Assembly (NCBI RefSeq): GCF_002210095.1
Contig: NZ_AQQR01000001.1
Span: 992,001 to 1,056,000, forward strand
DNA length: 64,000 nt
Origin: Marinibacterium profundimaris
Lineage (GTDB): Bacteria > Pseudomonadota > Alphaproteobacteria > Rhodobacterales > Rhodobacteraceae
Direction of reading: 5' to 3'
The notes below the pieces were generated by a model that saw nothing but the letters and a program-made list of their open reading frames with translations, made no database searches and was not told the DNA's origin. The translations under genes were made by a program, and so were the position numbers. This document shows, one piece after another, positions 8,776 to 17,983 of the stretch. The first letter of the stretch is position 1, and each line of letters begins with the position of its first letter.

Positions 8776-9353
8776 GCCGCCTGTCCCGTTTCTGAAAGGA
8801 ATATGGTAACCTTAGGAAGGATACAGGGCCGCCGCGACGGCCGCAACAGCGGCGCCCGGTCGGATGGTTCGAATTCGCAGGACTGCCCGGCTGCTGGGCG
8901 TCGGTGGTCGTCACGCGGACAGGACCGGAGCCGGATGTTTGTGGCGTTGGCCGCATGCGGCACACCGGAGTCAGCCCGGTATCGGCTCGGTTCAGGCAGA
9001 TCTGAAGTCAGGCGTCGGCATCGCCGGATGGCAGATGACCGCCGGGGGGTGCCGTTCCTCCTCCTCGACGACGGCCCACCCCGGCGCCACCGAGATCACG
9101 CCGAAGTCTCGGCGGATCTCTAACACGGGACTGGCAGACCGGGCGCGCTCTCGCAGCTATCTGCCCCACCCCAAGCGCAGGACACTTCTAGGGGGACTCA
9201 CCCCTTGGTTGCAACACCCAAACCCGTGACCGAAGAGAGAAACTTCCCTCACCGCACAATGAAATCGAAACCGGACAAGCCCCACCTTCGCGGCGCGCGC
9301 CCGACCCCATGCAGGGACGGGCCAAACTGCGCTCCGCGATCTTATCCACAAGC
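8776..9353. other. 578-bp stretch without a recognised gene; possible structured RNA or long 5' leader
   Basis: Between the end of malate synthase and the start of the PuuD-like gene, both leftward. No open frame here has a ribosome site or recognisable protein. Short dyads are present: a 9-bp stem CCACCGAGA / TCTCGGCGG at 9087-9115 (one G-U pair on the minus-strand RNA) and AGGGG / CCCCT at 9190-9205. I tested it by eye against tRNA, 4.5S, 6S, RNase P and tmRNA hallmarks and found none. It could be the leader of the PuuD-like gene. Confidence 0.3.
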
Positions 9354-11498
9354 CTACGCTACGGAGGCCTTCAACTCAAGCCGCCGCGCATGCAGAACCG
9401 GCTCGGTATAGCCCGAAGGCTGGACCCGGCCGCGGAACACCAGGTCGCAGGCGGCCTGAAAGGCGATCCCGTCGTAATCCGGCGCCATCGGGCGATAGGC
9501 GGGATCGCCGGCGTTCTGCTCGTCGACCTTCGCCGCCATGCGCCGCATCGCGTCCATCACCTGCGCTTCCGAGACGACGTCATGATGCAGCCAGTTGGCG
9601 ATATGCTGGGCCGAGATCCGGCAGGTCGCGCGGTCTTCCATGAGGCCCACGTCATTGATGTCCGGCACCTTGGAACAGCCGACGCCCTGGTCGATCCAGC
9701 GCACCACGTAGCCAAGGATGCCCTGCGCGTTGTTCTCGACCTCGCGGGTGCGCTGTGCGTCGGTCCATTTCTGGTAGGAGGCCAGCGGGATATCCAGCAC
9801 GGCATCCACATAGGCGCGCCGCCCGCCGGCCTTCAGCTTTTCCTGCACTGCAAAGACATCGACCTTGTGGTAATGCAGCGCATGCAGAGTGGCGGCGGTC
9901 GGGCTGGGCACCCAGGCGGTATTGGCGCCGGCCTTGGGGTGTTCGATCTTCTGCTCCAGCATCGCGGCCATCATGTCGGGCATGGCCCACATGCCCTTGC
10001 CGATCTGCGCGACCCCGGACAGGCCGCATTCCAGGCCGATATCCACGTTCTGGTTCTCGTAGGCGGTGATCCAGCCCTTGCGCTTGATGAAATCCTTGCG
10101 GCTGAAGGGCCCCGCCTCCATCGAGGTGTGGATCTCGTCGCCGGTCCGGTCGAGGAAGCCGGTGTTGATGAAGGCGCAGCGGTGCTTGGCGGCGCGGATG
10201 CATTCCTTGAGGTTCACCGACACGCGGCGTTCCTCGTCCATGATGCCGATCTTCACCGTGTATTGCGGCAGGCCGAGGATCTCTTCGACCATGGTGAAGG
10301 TCCGGTCGGAGAAGGCGACCTCGTCCGGCCCGTGCATCTTCGGTTTCACCACATAGACCGATCCGGTTTCGGAATTGCCGCCGCCCTTCGACAGGTCGTG
10401 CATGGCAATGGCCACGGTGACCAGCGCGTCCAGCAGGCCCTCGAAGACCTCGTTGCCATCCGCGTCCAGCACGGCCGGGTTGGTCATCAGGTGGCCGACA
10501 TTGCGGACCCACATCAGGGCGCGGCCCTTGAGCGTGACCTCGCCGCCGTCGGGCGCGGTATAGGTGCGATCGGGCGCCACGGTGCGGGTGATCGTCTGGC
10601 CGCCCTTGTCGAACGACGCTTCGAGGTTGCCACGCATCAGGCCCAGCCAGTTGTCATAGGCCAGGACCTTGTCCTCGGCATCGACACAGGCGACCGAATC
10701 CTCGCAATCCATGATCGCGGTGATCGCGCTTTCGATCCGCACGTCGGCCAGGCCCGCCTGGTCGCGGCTGCCGATCGCATTGGTACGGTCGAAGACAAGC
10801 TCGACATGCAGCGCGTTGTTGACAAGCACGACCGCATCGGGCGCCTTGGGGTGGCCGCGATAGCCCACGAATTTCTCGGGCTGCATCAGCGGCATGTCGT
10901 CGATCAGCAGCTGACCGTCATGGATGTAATAGCGCCGGGCATCGGCGTGGCTGGTGCCGTCGATGGGAAAGGCCTCGTCCAGAAACACCCGCGCCCGCGC
11001 CACGACCCGCGCGCCGCGCCCCTTGTTGTAAGGCCCCTTGGGCGGGACAGAGCCCATGGCATCGGTGCCGTAGAAGGCATCGTAAAGGCTGCCCCAGCGC
11101 GCATTGGCCGCGTTCAGCGCATAACGCGCGTTGGTGATCGGAACCACCAGCTGCGGCCCGGGGATCGTGGCGATCTCGGGGTCGACATTCTTCGTCTCGA
11201 TCTCGAAATCATCGCCCTCGGGCTTGATATAGCCGATCTCTTCGAGAAAGGCGCGATAGGCCTTGTGATCATGCGGCTGATTGCGCCGCGACAGGTGCCA
11301 GTTGTCGATCTGCTGCTGCAGCGCTTCCCGCGTGTCCAGCAGCGCGCGGTTCTCCGGCGTCAGCTCGGCCACCATGCGCGCAAAGCCGGCCCAGAAGGTG
11401 TCGGCCGAGACGCCGGTGCCGGGCAGCGCCCGGGTTTCAATGAAATCCGCCAGTTCGGCGGCGATCTGAAGGTTCTCAATGGAAATCCGCTCGCTCAT
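9354..11498 (-). CDS. glcB: Malate synthase G
   Basis: Condenses glyoxylate with acetyl-CoA to malate in the glyoxylate cycle or glycolate use. The 714-residue length and motifs are those of isoform G: the catalytic region [20 protein letters not shown], the DERR-containing block [17 protein letters not shown], the glyoxylate-site block [20 protein letters not shown], and a C-terminal [18 protein letters not shown] chose ATG 11498 because GGAGGC lies 7 nt upstream; the alternative nine codons earlier is weaker. No isocitrate lyase gene is in the window. The promoter region carries two GTTGCCGAT copies. Confidence 0.96.
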   Translation of the reverse strand: MSERISIENLQIAAELADFIETRALPGTGVSADTFWAGFARMVAELTPENRALLDTREALQQQIDNWHLSRRNQPHDHKAYRAFLEEIGYIKPEGDDFEIETKNVDPEIATIPGPQLVVPITNARYALNAANARWGSLYDAFYGTDAMGSVPPKGPYNKGRGARVVARARVFLDEAFPIDGTSHADARRYYIHDGQLLIDDMPLMQPEKFVGYRGHPKAPDAVVLVNNALHVELVFDRTNAIGSRDQAGLADVRIESAITAIMDCEDSVACVDAEDKVLAYDNWLGLMRGNLEASFDKGGQTITRTVAPDRTYTAPDGGEVTLKGRALMWVRNVGHLMTNPAVLDADGNEVFEGLLDALVTVAIAMHDLSKGGGNSETGSVYVVKPKMHGPDEVAFSDRTFTMVEEILGLPQYTVKIGIMDEERRVSVNLKECIRAAKHRCAFINTGFLDRTGDEIHTSMEAGPFSRKDFIKRKGWITAYENQNVDIGLECGLSGVAQIGKGMWAMPDMMAAMLEQKIEHPKAGANTAWVPSPTAATLHALHYHKVDVFAVQEKLKAGGRRAYVDAVLDIPLASYQKWTDAQRTREVENNAQGILGYVVRWIDQGVGCSKVPDINDVGLMEDRATCRISAQHIANWLHHDVVSEAQVMDAMRRMAAKVDEQNAGDPAYRPMAPDYDGIAFQAACDLVFRGRVQPSGYTEPVLHARRLELKASVA

Positions 11499-11548
11499 GG
11501 CATCAGCCTCCGTATACATTCGCACACCGAACTAGGGCAAAAGTTTCC

Positions 11549-11578
11549 TATCGGCAACACGATTGGTCGATCGGCAAC
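11549..11578 (-). promoter_or_regulatory. Direct repeats in the glcB promoter region
   Basis: GTTGCCGAT occurs twice on the minus strand with starts 20 bp apart, about two helical turns, 52-80 bp upstream of the malate synthase start. The downstream copy contains TTGCCG, followed 17 bp later by TAGTTC, a plausible weak -35/-10 pair. Such an arrangement suits a regulator controlling glyoxylate metabolism, but the protein is not identified. Confidence 0.35.
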
Positions 11579-11786
11579 CCTGCGCTGCAGGATCCGCGCT
11601 GACCTGAGTTTAGCGCATTTCCGGCGCGCGCCCTGCGGGTTTTCCGGCTTTTCTGTCCTGTCCCTTGGCCGCGCCGGGAAAATGCTGCGATTTTGGGATG
11701 TTGCGCGGCGCGACGTCCGGATGCCGGCGGGTCAGGAGCCTGTCAGGTGGCGCGCGATGTGTTGTCAGGAGAGCGTCAGGAGCGCC

Positions 11787-12491
11787 TCAGCCGTTCGGCC
11801 CGGGGCGCAATCCCTGGGCTTCCATCGCGGCATAGAAGGCGCGCAGGGTCTTGTCGTTTTCCAGTTTGAATCGCACCCCGGTGCGCGCCATGGACACGAT
11901 CCGGTCCAGCCGGAACATCCGGAAATCCTCGCGCAGCTCGCACCAGGCGATCAGGGTCCAGACCTTGCCCCAGAACCACAGCCCCAGCGGCCGTATCACC
12001 CGTTCGCTCGGCGTGCCGGCCGCATCGGCATAGGACAGGCGCAGGCTGGCCCGGTCCGACACGGCGGCCTCGATCGCGTCGATCCGCTCACGGACCTCGT
12101 GGGTCATGCCAGGGGAAAAGGAATGGATTTCAACCGCCTGCGCCTGGGTCCGCGCATCGGGCGGCAGCACCTCGGAGATCTTGATCAGAGCCTCTTCGGC
12201 CGCCCGCGCCATGGTCACCCCACCCCAGGCCCGGGCGATGCGGGCGCCGGCGACCAGCGCCACGATCTCGTCCCGCGTGAACATCAGCGGCGGAATGTCG
12301 TGGCCCGCCTCCATCACATAGCCAAAGCCCGCCTCGCCCGAGATCGGCACGCCCGTGGCCATCAGATCGGCGATGTCGCGGTAGATCGTCCGCGGGCTGA
12401 CCTCAAGCGCGTCGGCCAGGGCCCGCGCCGTGGTGCGCCGACCGCCCCTGAGATGCTGGATGATCTCGAACAGGCGGTCGGCGCGCCGCAT
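11787..12491 (-). CDS. YafY-type HTH / WYL-domain transcriptional regulator
   Basis: A 234-residue regulator. Residues 1-60 form a winged helix of the HTH_11 type (LFEIIQHLRGGRRTTARALADALEVSPRTIYRDI); the C-terminal half (about 120-230) is a WYL domain (RVIRPLGLWFWGKVWTLIAWCELREDFRMFRLDRI), a fold that senses small ligands or nucleic acid. The ATG at 12491 shares a base with the TGA of the upstream VOC gene (TGATG), so the two are translationally coupled. Regulators of this type are often encoded next to glyoxalase-like VOC proteins, which may be their target or ligand handler. Confidence 0.9.
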   Translation of the reverse strand: MRRADRLFEIIQHLRGGRRTTARALADALEVSPRTIYRDIADLMATGVPISGEAGFGYVMEAGHDIPPLMFTRDEIVALVAGARIARAWGGVTMARAAEEALIKISEVLPPDARTQAQAVEIHSFSPGMTHEVRERIDAIEAAVSDRASLRLSYADAAGTPSERVIRPLGLWFWGKVWTLIAWCELREDFRMFRLDRIVSMARTGVRFKLENDKTLRAFYAAMEAQGLRPGPNG

Positions 12492-12868
12492 CAGCCGCGC
12501 TCCATCATGCCGATGGAATTGCCGTCGAGATCCTCGCAATAGGCAAAGCGTCCGGCGGGGATGGTGATGATCGGCGACACGACGGTGCCGCCGGCGGTCT
12601 TCACGCGTTCCAGGCTGTCTTCCAGCGGGCCGGGCGCGTTGAAATGCACCGTCGGGCCCGCACCGCGCGCGGCCGGAATGCCGGGGTAGATATGCCCGGC
12701 CGTCCCACTGCCCGGGGTCTGGGTCCGGAAGATGGCGATGGGGTTCGGCCCGGTGTCGTCGACTGTCAGCTCGGTCTGGAGGACCGCCTGGTAAAAGCCG
12801 ATGGCGCGGTCCATGTCCGTTGTCGGGATTTCGGTCCAGACCACGAAATTGTCGGGATGGTAGGTCAT
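12491..12868 (-). CDS. VOC family (glyoxalase/bleomycin resistance fold) protein
   Basis: A 125-residue single-module VOC protein (MTYHPDNFVVWTEIPTTDMD...), with the paired beta-alpha-beta-beta-beta repeats typical of the fold and a C-terminal FAYCEDLDGNSIGMME that supplies the usual metal-site Glu region. These proteins act on small electrophiles or as binding proteins; no substrate can be assigned. I placed the start at ATG 12868, 9 nt from AAGGAG; another ATG two codons earlier lies only 3 nt from it. The gene is co-translated with the WYL regulator. Confidence 0.87.
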   Translation of the reverse strand: MTYHPDNFVVWTEIPTTDMDRAIGFYQAVLQTELTVDDTGPNPIAIFRTQTPGSGTAGHIYPGIPAARGAGPTVHFNAPGPLEDSLERVKTAGGTVVSPIITIPAGRFAYCEDLDGNSIGMMERG

Positions 12869-13075
12869 CGTCATACGCTCCTTGTTACGCGATGACCTTG
12901 ATGTCGCACAGACCTGCTGACAGCCTTCTGTCAGCATCTGTCATGGAAGCCGGGAATTCGCACAGCCACCTGCCAGACATGCAAACGCCCGCCTCCTGGA
13001 AACGGGGCGGGCGGAGCACGATAGCGTCCTGCGCATCTGGCAGGTTTTGTCGGGACTCATGTCATGTGTCGGGGA

Positions 13076-13270
13076 TCAGTCGCCGGTGACGGTCTGTTCC
13101 TGTGCGGCCGGTGCCGCATTGTCTTCGATCGCGTCGTCCCAGTTCGACATGGCATAAAGACCGAAGCCGGCGATCAGCAGCGCCACGACTCCGAGAGACA
13201 CGGCGATCCCGCCGAGGGCTGGTTTGTGACGCTTCGCTTCTTTTTCAACATTGGTGTCGGGGGCGGACAT
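13076..13270 (-). CDS. Small single-pass membrane protein
   Basis: Protein of 64 residues starting MSAPDTNVEKEAKRHKP, with a perfect AAAGGAG seven bases upstream of ATG 13270. One transmembrane helix (about residues 20-42, GGIAVSLGVVALLIAGFGLY) is followed by an acidic, alanine-rich tail ending VTGD. The charged N terminus and basic stretch before the helix suggest an N-in orientation. No function is known to me. It is divergent from the aminopeptidase N gene and separated from the VOC gene by about 200 bp. Confidence 0.7.
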   Translation of the reverse strand: MSAPDTNVEKEAKRHKPALGGIAVSLGVVALLIAGFGLYAMSNWDDAIEDNAAPAAQEQTVTGD

Positions 13271-13516
13271 GCCGTCTCCTTTCAGTTGGCTACGTGTCGC
13301 AGGGTCAACGCAAAGCTTGGCACAAGGTTGCATCAAGCAGGACACGTCGCATCACGGCCGCGTGAGATCCTGACGAAAAGGCGTCAGGAAACCCTGCGCC
13401 GCACCGCGCGGCGATGGCGCGCCTTTTGGCGACGGGCGAGTGATGATACTCGGGACTGGAACGCCGGGATCGCTTGCGGGTCCGGCAGCAGGTTTCACAC
13501 AGGAACGGATCACACG

Positions 13517-16066
13517 ATGCGCGACGCGGCCCCCCAGACCATTCTTCTTTCGGACTACACCCCTTTCGGATGGCAGCTGGAGAAGGTGGAGCTGACCTTC
13601 ATCCTCGCGCCCCGCGCGACGCGGGTTAAAAGCCGCATCGCCTTCGTGCCCAACCCGGGTGCCCCAGCGCAGGACTTCTTCCTGCATGGCGAAGAGCTGA
13701 CGCTGATCTCGGCCACGATCGACGGCACCCCTGCTGACACGCACCTGACATCCGAAGGCCTGACCGCCAAGGTGCCCGACGGCGCTTTTACCTGGGAAGC
13801 GGAGGTGGAGATCGATCCGGCGAATAATACCGCGCTGGAAGGGCTTTACATGTCGAACGGCATGTATTGCACGCAATGCGAGGCGGAAGGGTTCCGCAAG
13901 ATCACCTATTACCCGGACCGCCCCGATGTCATGAGCGTCTTCAGCGTCCGGATCGAGGGCGATCTGCCGGTGATGCTGTCGAACGGCAATCCGGGCAAAA
14001 AGGGCGACGGTTTCGCCGAATGGCACGATCCCTGGCCCAAGCCCGCCTATCTCTTTGCCCTGGTCGCCGGAGAGCTGGTGGCCCATTCCGACCATTTCAC
14101 CACCCGATCAGGCAAGCCCGTTGACCTGAACCTGTGGGTGCGTCCGGGCGACGAAGGCAAATGCGCCTTCGGGATGGAGGCGCTGAAGAAGTCGATGACA
14201 TGGGACGAAGAGGTCTATGGCCGGGAATATGACCTCGATGTCTTCAACATCGTGGCGGTGGACGATTTCAACATGGGCGCGATGGAGAACAAGGGGCTGA
14301 ACATCTTCAACTCCTCCGCCGTGCTGGCCTCTCCCGAAACCTCGACCGACATGAATTTCGAACGGATCGAGGCGATCATCGCGCATGAGTATTTCCACAA
14401 CTGGACCGGCAATCGCATCACCTGCCGCGACTGGTTCCAGCTGTGCCTGAAGGAAGGGCTGACCGTCTTCCGCGATGCGCAGTTCACCTCGGACATGCGC
14501 TCGGCCCCCGTCAAGCGGATCCAGGACACGATCGACCTACGCGCGCGGCAGTTCCCCGAGGATAGCGGCCCGCTCGCCCACCCGGTGCGGCCCGATCATT
14601 ACCAGGAAATCAACAACTTCTACACCGCAACGGTCTATGAAAAGGGCGCCGAGGTGATCGGCATGCTCAAGACGCTGGTGGGCGATGACGCCTACAAGGC
14701 GGCGCTGGATCTCTATTTCGACCGTCACGACGGGCAGGCCTGCACGATCGAGGACTGGCTGAAGGTGTTCGAGGATACGACTGGCCGCGACCTGACCCAG
14801 TTCAAGCGCTGGTACACCCAGGCCGGCACCCCGCGGGTCACCGTGTCGGAGGCCTGGGACGATGGCACCTACACGCTTACCTTCCGGCAGGAAACGAAGC
14901 CCTCGGCCGCAACCCCCGCGCCTCAGCCGCAGGTGATCCCGATGGCCTTGGGCCTTCTGAATCCCAACGGGGACGAGGTGCGGCCCACTGAAGTGCTTGA
15001 GATCACGCAGGCCGAGCAGAGCTTCGTCTTTGAGGACCTCGCGTCGAAGCCCGTCCCGTCGCTGCTGCGCGGCTTTTCGGCGCCGGTGACGCTGGATCGC
15101 GAGAGCACGACCGAAGAGCGCGCCTTCCTGCTGGCCCATGACACCGACAGTTTCACCCGCTGGGAGGCTGGCAATGCGCTGGCCCGGCAAACCCTGCTGG
15201 ACATGGCGGCCAAGGGGGCCGCGCCTGAGCCAGCGTATCTCGACGGGATCCAGGCGGTGCTGCGGGATGCGTCGCTGGATCCGGCCTACCGCGCGCTGAT
15301 GCTGGCTCTGCCGACGCAATCGGACCTGGCCGGTACGCTGAAGGACAAGGGCATCACCCCGGACCCTGACGCGATCTGGCAGGCGGTGGAAACGCTGCGC
15401 CAGGCGCTGGCCGAGCACCTGCAGGATCTGCTGCCCCGGCTGGCCGCCGAGACGCATGTGGACGCGCCCTACAGCCCCGACGCCGAGCAGGCGGGCAAGC
15501 GCGCCCTGGGCGGCGCGGTGCTGCGCCTGCTGACTCGGCTGGATGGCGGCAAGGCGGCGGCCGCGCAATATGCAAAGGCCGACAACATGACGCTGCAGCT
15601 TTCGGCGCTTGGCTGCCTGATCTCGGCCGGCAAGGACGAGGCCGAGGTGCAGGCCTTCTACGATCAGTGGAAGCACGACCGGCTGGTGATCGACAAGTGG
15701 TTCGGGCTGCAGATCATGCAGGCCACGCCGGAGGCCAGCGTGCCCACCGCGAAGGCCCTGACCGAGCACCCGGATTTCAACATGAAGAACCCCAACCGCT
15801 TCCGCGCCACGCTGGGTGCCCTGGCGGGGCACCATGCCGGGTTCCATGCCGCCGACGGATCGGGCTACGCGCTGCTGGCCGACTGGCTGATCCGGCTGGA
15901 CCCGGTGAACCCGCAGACCACCGCGCGGATGAGCACCGCCTTCCAGACCTGGACACGCTATGACGCCGGGCGCCAGGCCCATGCCCGCGCCGCGCTGGAG
16001 CGTATCGCCGCCACGCCGGGTCTGTCGCGCGACACGACCGAGATGGTGCAGCGCATCCTCGCCTGA
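13517..16066 (+). CDS. pepN: Aminopeptidase N (M1 family)
   Basis: Zinc aminopeptidase of 849 residues (E. coli PepN is 870) that trims N-terminal residues from peptides in the cytoplasm. The substrate-anchoring motif GAMEN is at 254-258, and the zinc site HEYFHNW is at 290-296 with the third ligand E313 in LKEGLT. The catalytic Tyr lies in FYTATVYEKGAEVIGM. The C-terminal half matches the helical PepN domains. The start is ATG 13517, with AGGAAC about 10 nt upstream; sequence before it is not conserved. A small membrane-protein gene follows after 4 nt. Confidence 0.95.
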   Translation: MRDAAPQTILLSDYTPFGWQLEKVELTFILAPRATRVKSRIAFVPNPGAPAQDFFLHGEELTLISATIDGTPADTHLTSEGLTAKVPDGAFTWEAEVEIDPANNTALEGLYMSNGMYCTQCEAEGFRKITYYPDRPDVMSVFSVRIEGDLPVMLSNGNPGKKGDGFAEWHDPWPKPAYLFALVAGELVAHSDHFTTRSGKPVDLNLWVRPGDEGKCAFGMEALKKSMTWDEEVYGREYDLDVFNIVAVDDFNMGAMENKGLNIFNSSAVLASPETSTDMNFERIEAIIAHEYFHNWTGNRITCRDWFQLCLKEGLTVFRDAQFTSDMRSAPVKRIQDTIDLRARQFPEDSGPLAHPVRPDHYQEINNFYTATVYEKGAEVIGMLKTLVGDDAYKAALDLYFDRHDGQACTIEDWLKVFEDTTGRDLTQFKRWYTQAGTPRVTVSEAWDDGTYTLTFRQETKPSAATPAPQPQVIPMALGLLNPNGDEVRPTEVLEITQAEQSFVFEDLASKPVPSLLRGFSAPVTLDRESTTEERAFLLAHDTDSFTRWEAGNALARQTLLDMAAKGAAPEPAYLDGIQAVLRDASLDPAYRALMLALPTQSDLAGTLKDKGITPDPDAIWQAVETLRQALAEHLQDLLPRLAAETHVDAPYSPDAEQAGKRALGGAVLRLLTRLDGGKAAAAQYAKADNMTLQLSALGCLISAGKDEAEVQAFYDQWKHDRLVIDKWFGLQIMQATPEASVPTAKALTEHPDFNMKNPNRFRATLGALAGHHAGFHAADGSGYALLADWLIRLDPVNPQTTARMSTAFQTWTRYDAGRQAHARAALERIAATPGLSRDTTEMVQRILA

Positions 16067-16070
16067 TCCG

Positions 16071-16526
16071 ATGCCCGCGCCCTTTCTGCATCGCCAGAGG
16101 GGGCGCCGGCCCGCACCCCTCGCCGCCCTTCTGGCGGCCTGGGCCGGGCTGATCGCCCTGTGGCTGGGCCTGCAGGCCAGCCCCTGGATCCTGGCGCCGC
16201 TGGCGCTGGCCACCCTGCCCGCCCTGCGCGACGTGATCGCCGATCCACGCGCCACGCTGACGCTCGACGACACCAGGCTGCACTGGCAGTCCGGGCGGCG
16301 CGAGGGCACGCTGGCGCTGGCCAAGATCGAACAGGCAAGGTTCCACACCGCCTGGGATTTTTCCGTCCTGGTCAGCTTCCGCATGCGGGACGGGCGCAAC
16401 GTCCAGCTTCCCCCGGACATCCGCCCTCCGCATCGCCTGTTCGAGGATGCCCTCGCCACGCGCGGCGTTGCGACCGTGCGCCACCATTTCACGCTGCGGT
16501 CGCACCGCGCCGGACGGGACGGCTGA
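16071..16526 (+). CDS. Uncharacterised membrane protein downstream of pepN
   Basis: Protein of 151 residues starting 4 nt after the pepN stop, so probably co-translated with it. The N terminus is arginine-rich, two hydrophobic segments follow (about residues 14-50), and the rest is a soluble beta-rich part (LTLDDTRLHWQSGRREGTLALAKI...) reminiscent of PH-like domains of small bacterial membrane proteins. I do not recognise a named family. The overlap of function with PepN is unknown; the pairing may only reflect shared transcription. Confidence 0.7.
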   Translation: MPAPFLHRQRGRRPAPLAALLAAWAGLIALWLGLQASPWILAPLALATLPALRDVIADPRATLTLDDTRLHWQSGRREGTLALAKIEQARFHTAWDFSVLVSFRMRDGRNVQLPPDIRPPHRLFEDALATRGVATVRHHFTLRSHRAGRDG

Positions 16527-16637
16527 ATTCGTGTCATCGAAGCCGCCGAATAGCGCCGAAAGCTCCGCCGCGGCGCCATGATTGCGCCTTAAATCCGGGC
16601 GATCACCACATATGCACCTTCCGCTGCCGAGTTGAGA

Positions 16638-17915
16638 ATGCACCTGAGCTTGAATACCACCATACAGACTGTCCGCGGCTCGGTTCTTGCGCTTCTGCGC
16701 CGGCCCGATCTGCCGCCTCTCGCCCTGCCGGCGCCGCGCGGCCCCTCGCCCGACCTCAATCCCGAGGAGTGCCTGGATATCCCGGTCCGCGACGAGGCCG
16801 ACGACCAGATCGCGCGGGAAGCGGCGGTGGCGCGCGGCCGGTTCCTGGCGCGGCAGGAGGAATGGGGACAGCTGTCGGTCGAGCTGCGGGTGGCGGAAGA
16901 GGCGCGCCGGGTGACACCGGCGGGGATGCCGGTGGCGGATCTTCTGGCCTATGGCGCGCGGTCCGACGTGGTGATGGCGGCGGAACATGCGCTGCTGGAT
17001 GGCCGCCCGCCCCGCGACGCGCAGCTGAGCGCCGGGGTGCAGGCGCTGGAAGGCGTGCTTGAGGAGATGCCGGGCGATTACGCCGCCGCGCTGGTCATCG
17101 CGCTGAGCCATATCGACATCGGCTGGGCCTGGCGCGGCACCGGCTGGGACGCGACCGTGCCCCGCGCCAACCGCGCCGCCTTTTACCGGCATTTCGAACG
17201 GGCCGAACGGATCCTGGCGCCGTATTCCGGGCTTGAGATGAACAGCCCCGGCCTTGCCGCCGCGCGTTGCGCGCTGCTGGCCGCCGATAGCGACCCGCAG
17301 GCGCGCTTTGTCGACGATTACGAGGATCTGATCGACCTCGACCCGCACAACCACCGCCACATGCGCGCGCTTGGTCTGCACCTGTTGCCGCGCTGGTTCG
17401 GCAGCCATGACCAGCTGGAGCTGGAGGCCCGCCGCACCGCCGCGCGGACCCAGGACATCTGGGGCGCGGGCGGCTACACCTGGGTCTACATGGACGCGGT
17501 GGCGATGGACGAGGAGGCCTGTGCCAGGGTCGACATGGAGTTCTTCATCGAAGGGCTGCACGACATCGTGGCGGTTTGCCCGGACCAGTCGATGATCAAC
17601 CAGCTGACCGCCTTCTGCGCCGTCACGATGCAGCAGCGCATGGGCTTCGATTCCACCGCCGATTACGCGCGGACCCGCATCGCCGATTGCACCCGCTGGC
17701 TGATCCGCGACCACCTGACCGAGGTGCATCCGCTGATCTGGGCGGGCGCGGCCGAAGGCGCCGATACGCTGGCGCGCACCACCTCCAGCAGCCGCTTTGC
17801 CGCAAGGGGCCGGTCGGACGCGTTGCAGGCGATCTGCGACAGCTTTGCCGACGATATCCTCTCGGGCCACCGGGTGCGCTTTACCGAGAGCGGGCCCGAG
17901 CTTCTGCGGCCCTGA
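16638..17915 (+). CDS. Uncharacterised 425-residue protein
   Basis: Open frame of 425 residues with codon use like its neighbours, no signal peptide and no membrane segment. It is rich in Ala, Arg, Asp and Trp and looks mostly helical; stretches such as GVQALEGVLEEMPGDYAAALVIALSHIDIGW suggest TPR-like repeats, but I cannot assign a family. Notable conserved-looking blocks are DPHNHRHMRALGLHLLPRWFG and WGAGGYTWVYMDA (about residues 230-290). ATG 16638 is the likely start, although the ribosome site is weak. It stands alone between the pepN pair and gatB. Confidence 0.72.
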   Translation: MHLSLNTTIQTVRGSVLALLRRPDLPPLALPAPRGPSPDLNPEECLDIPVRDEADDQIAREAAVARGRFLARQEEWGQLSVELRVAEEARRVTPAGMPVADLLAYGARSDVVMAAEHALLDGRPPRDAQLSAGVQALEGVLEEMPGDYAAALVIALSHIDIGWAWRGTGWDATVPRANRAAFYRHFERAERILAPYSGLEMNSPGLAAARCALLAADSDPQARFVDDYEDLIDLDPHNHRHMRALGLHLLPRWFGSHDQLELEARRTAARTQDIWGAGGYTWVYMDAVAMDEEACARVDMEFFIEGLHDIVAVCPDQSMINQLTAFCAVTMQQRMGFDSTADYARTRIADCTRWLIRDHLTEVHPLIWAGAAEGADTLARTTSSSRFAARGRSDALQAICDSFADDILSGHRVRFTESGPELLRP

Positions 17916-17983
17916 GCCCGCTTGCTCCGCCCGCGCGGCTGGCTTAGAACGCGAGCCAGTCCCGCAAACCCGGAGCCAGCGCC

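Noticed and set aside
8860-8885. tRNA T-loop-like GGTTCGAATTC
   Set aside because: The flanking bases do not pair as a T stem, and no acceptor or anticodon arm is found around it.
9309-12542. 1077-codon open frame on the plus strand
   Set aside because: It runs antisense through malate synthase and the WYL regulator genes; composition is that of a shadow frame.
14537-17870. Two long minus-strand frames of about 680 and 700 codons
   Set aside because: Both are antisense to pepN and the 425-residue protein gene and show only basic, low-information sequence.
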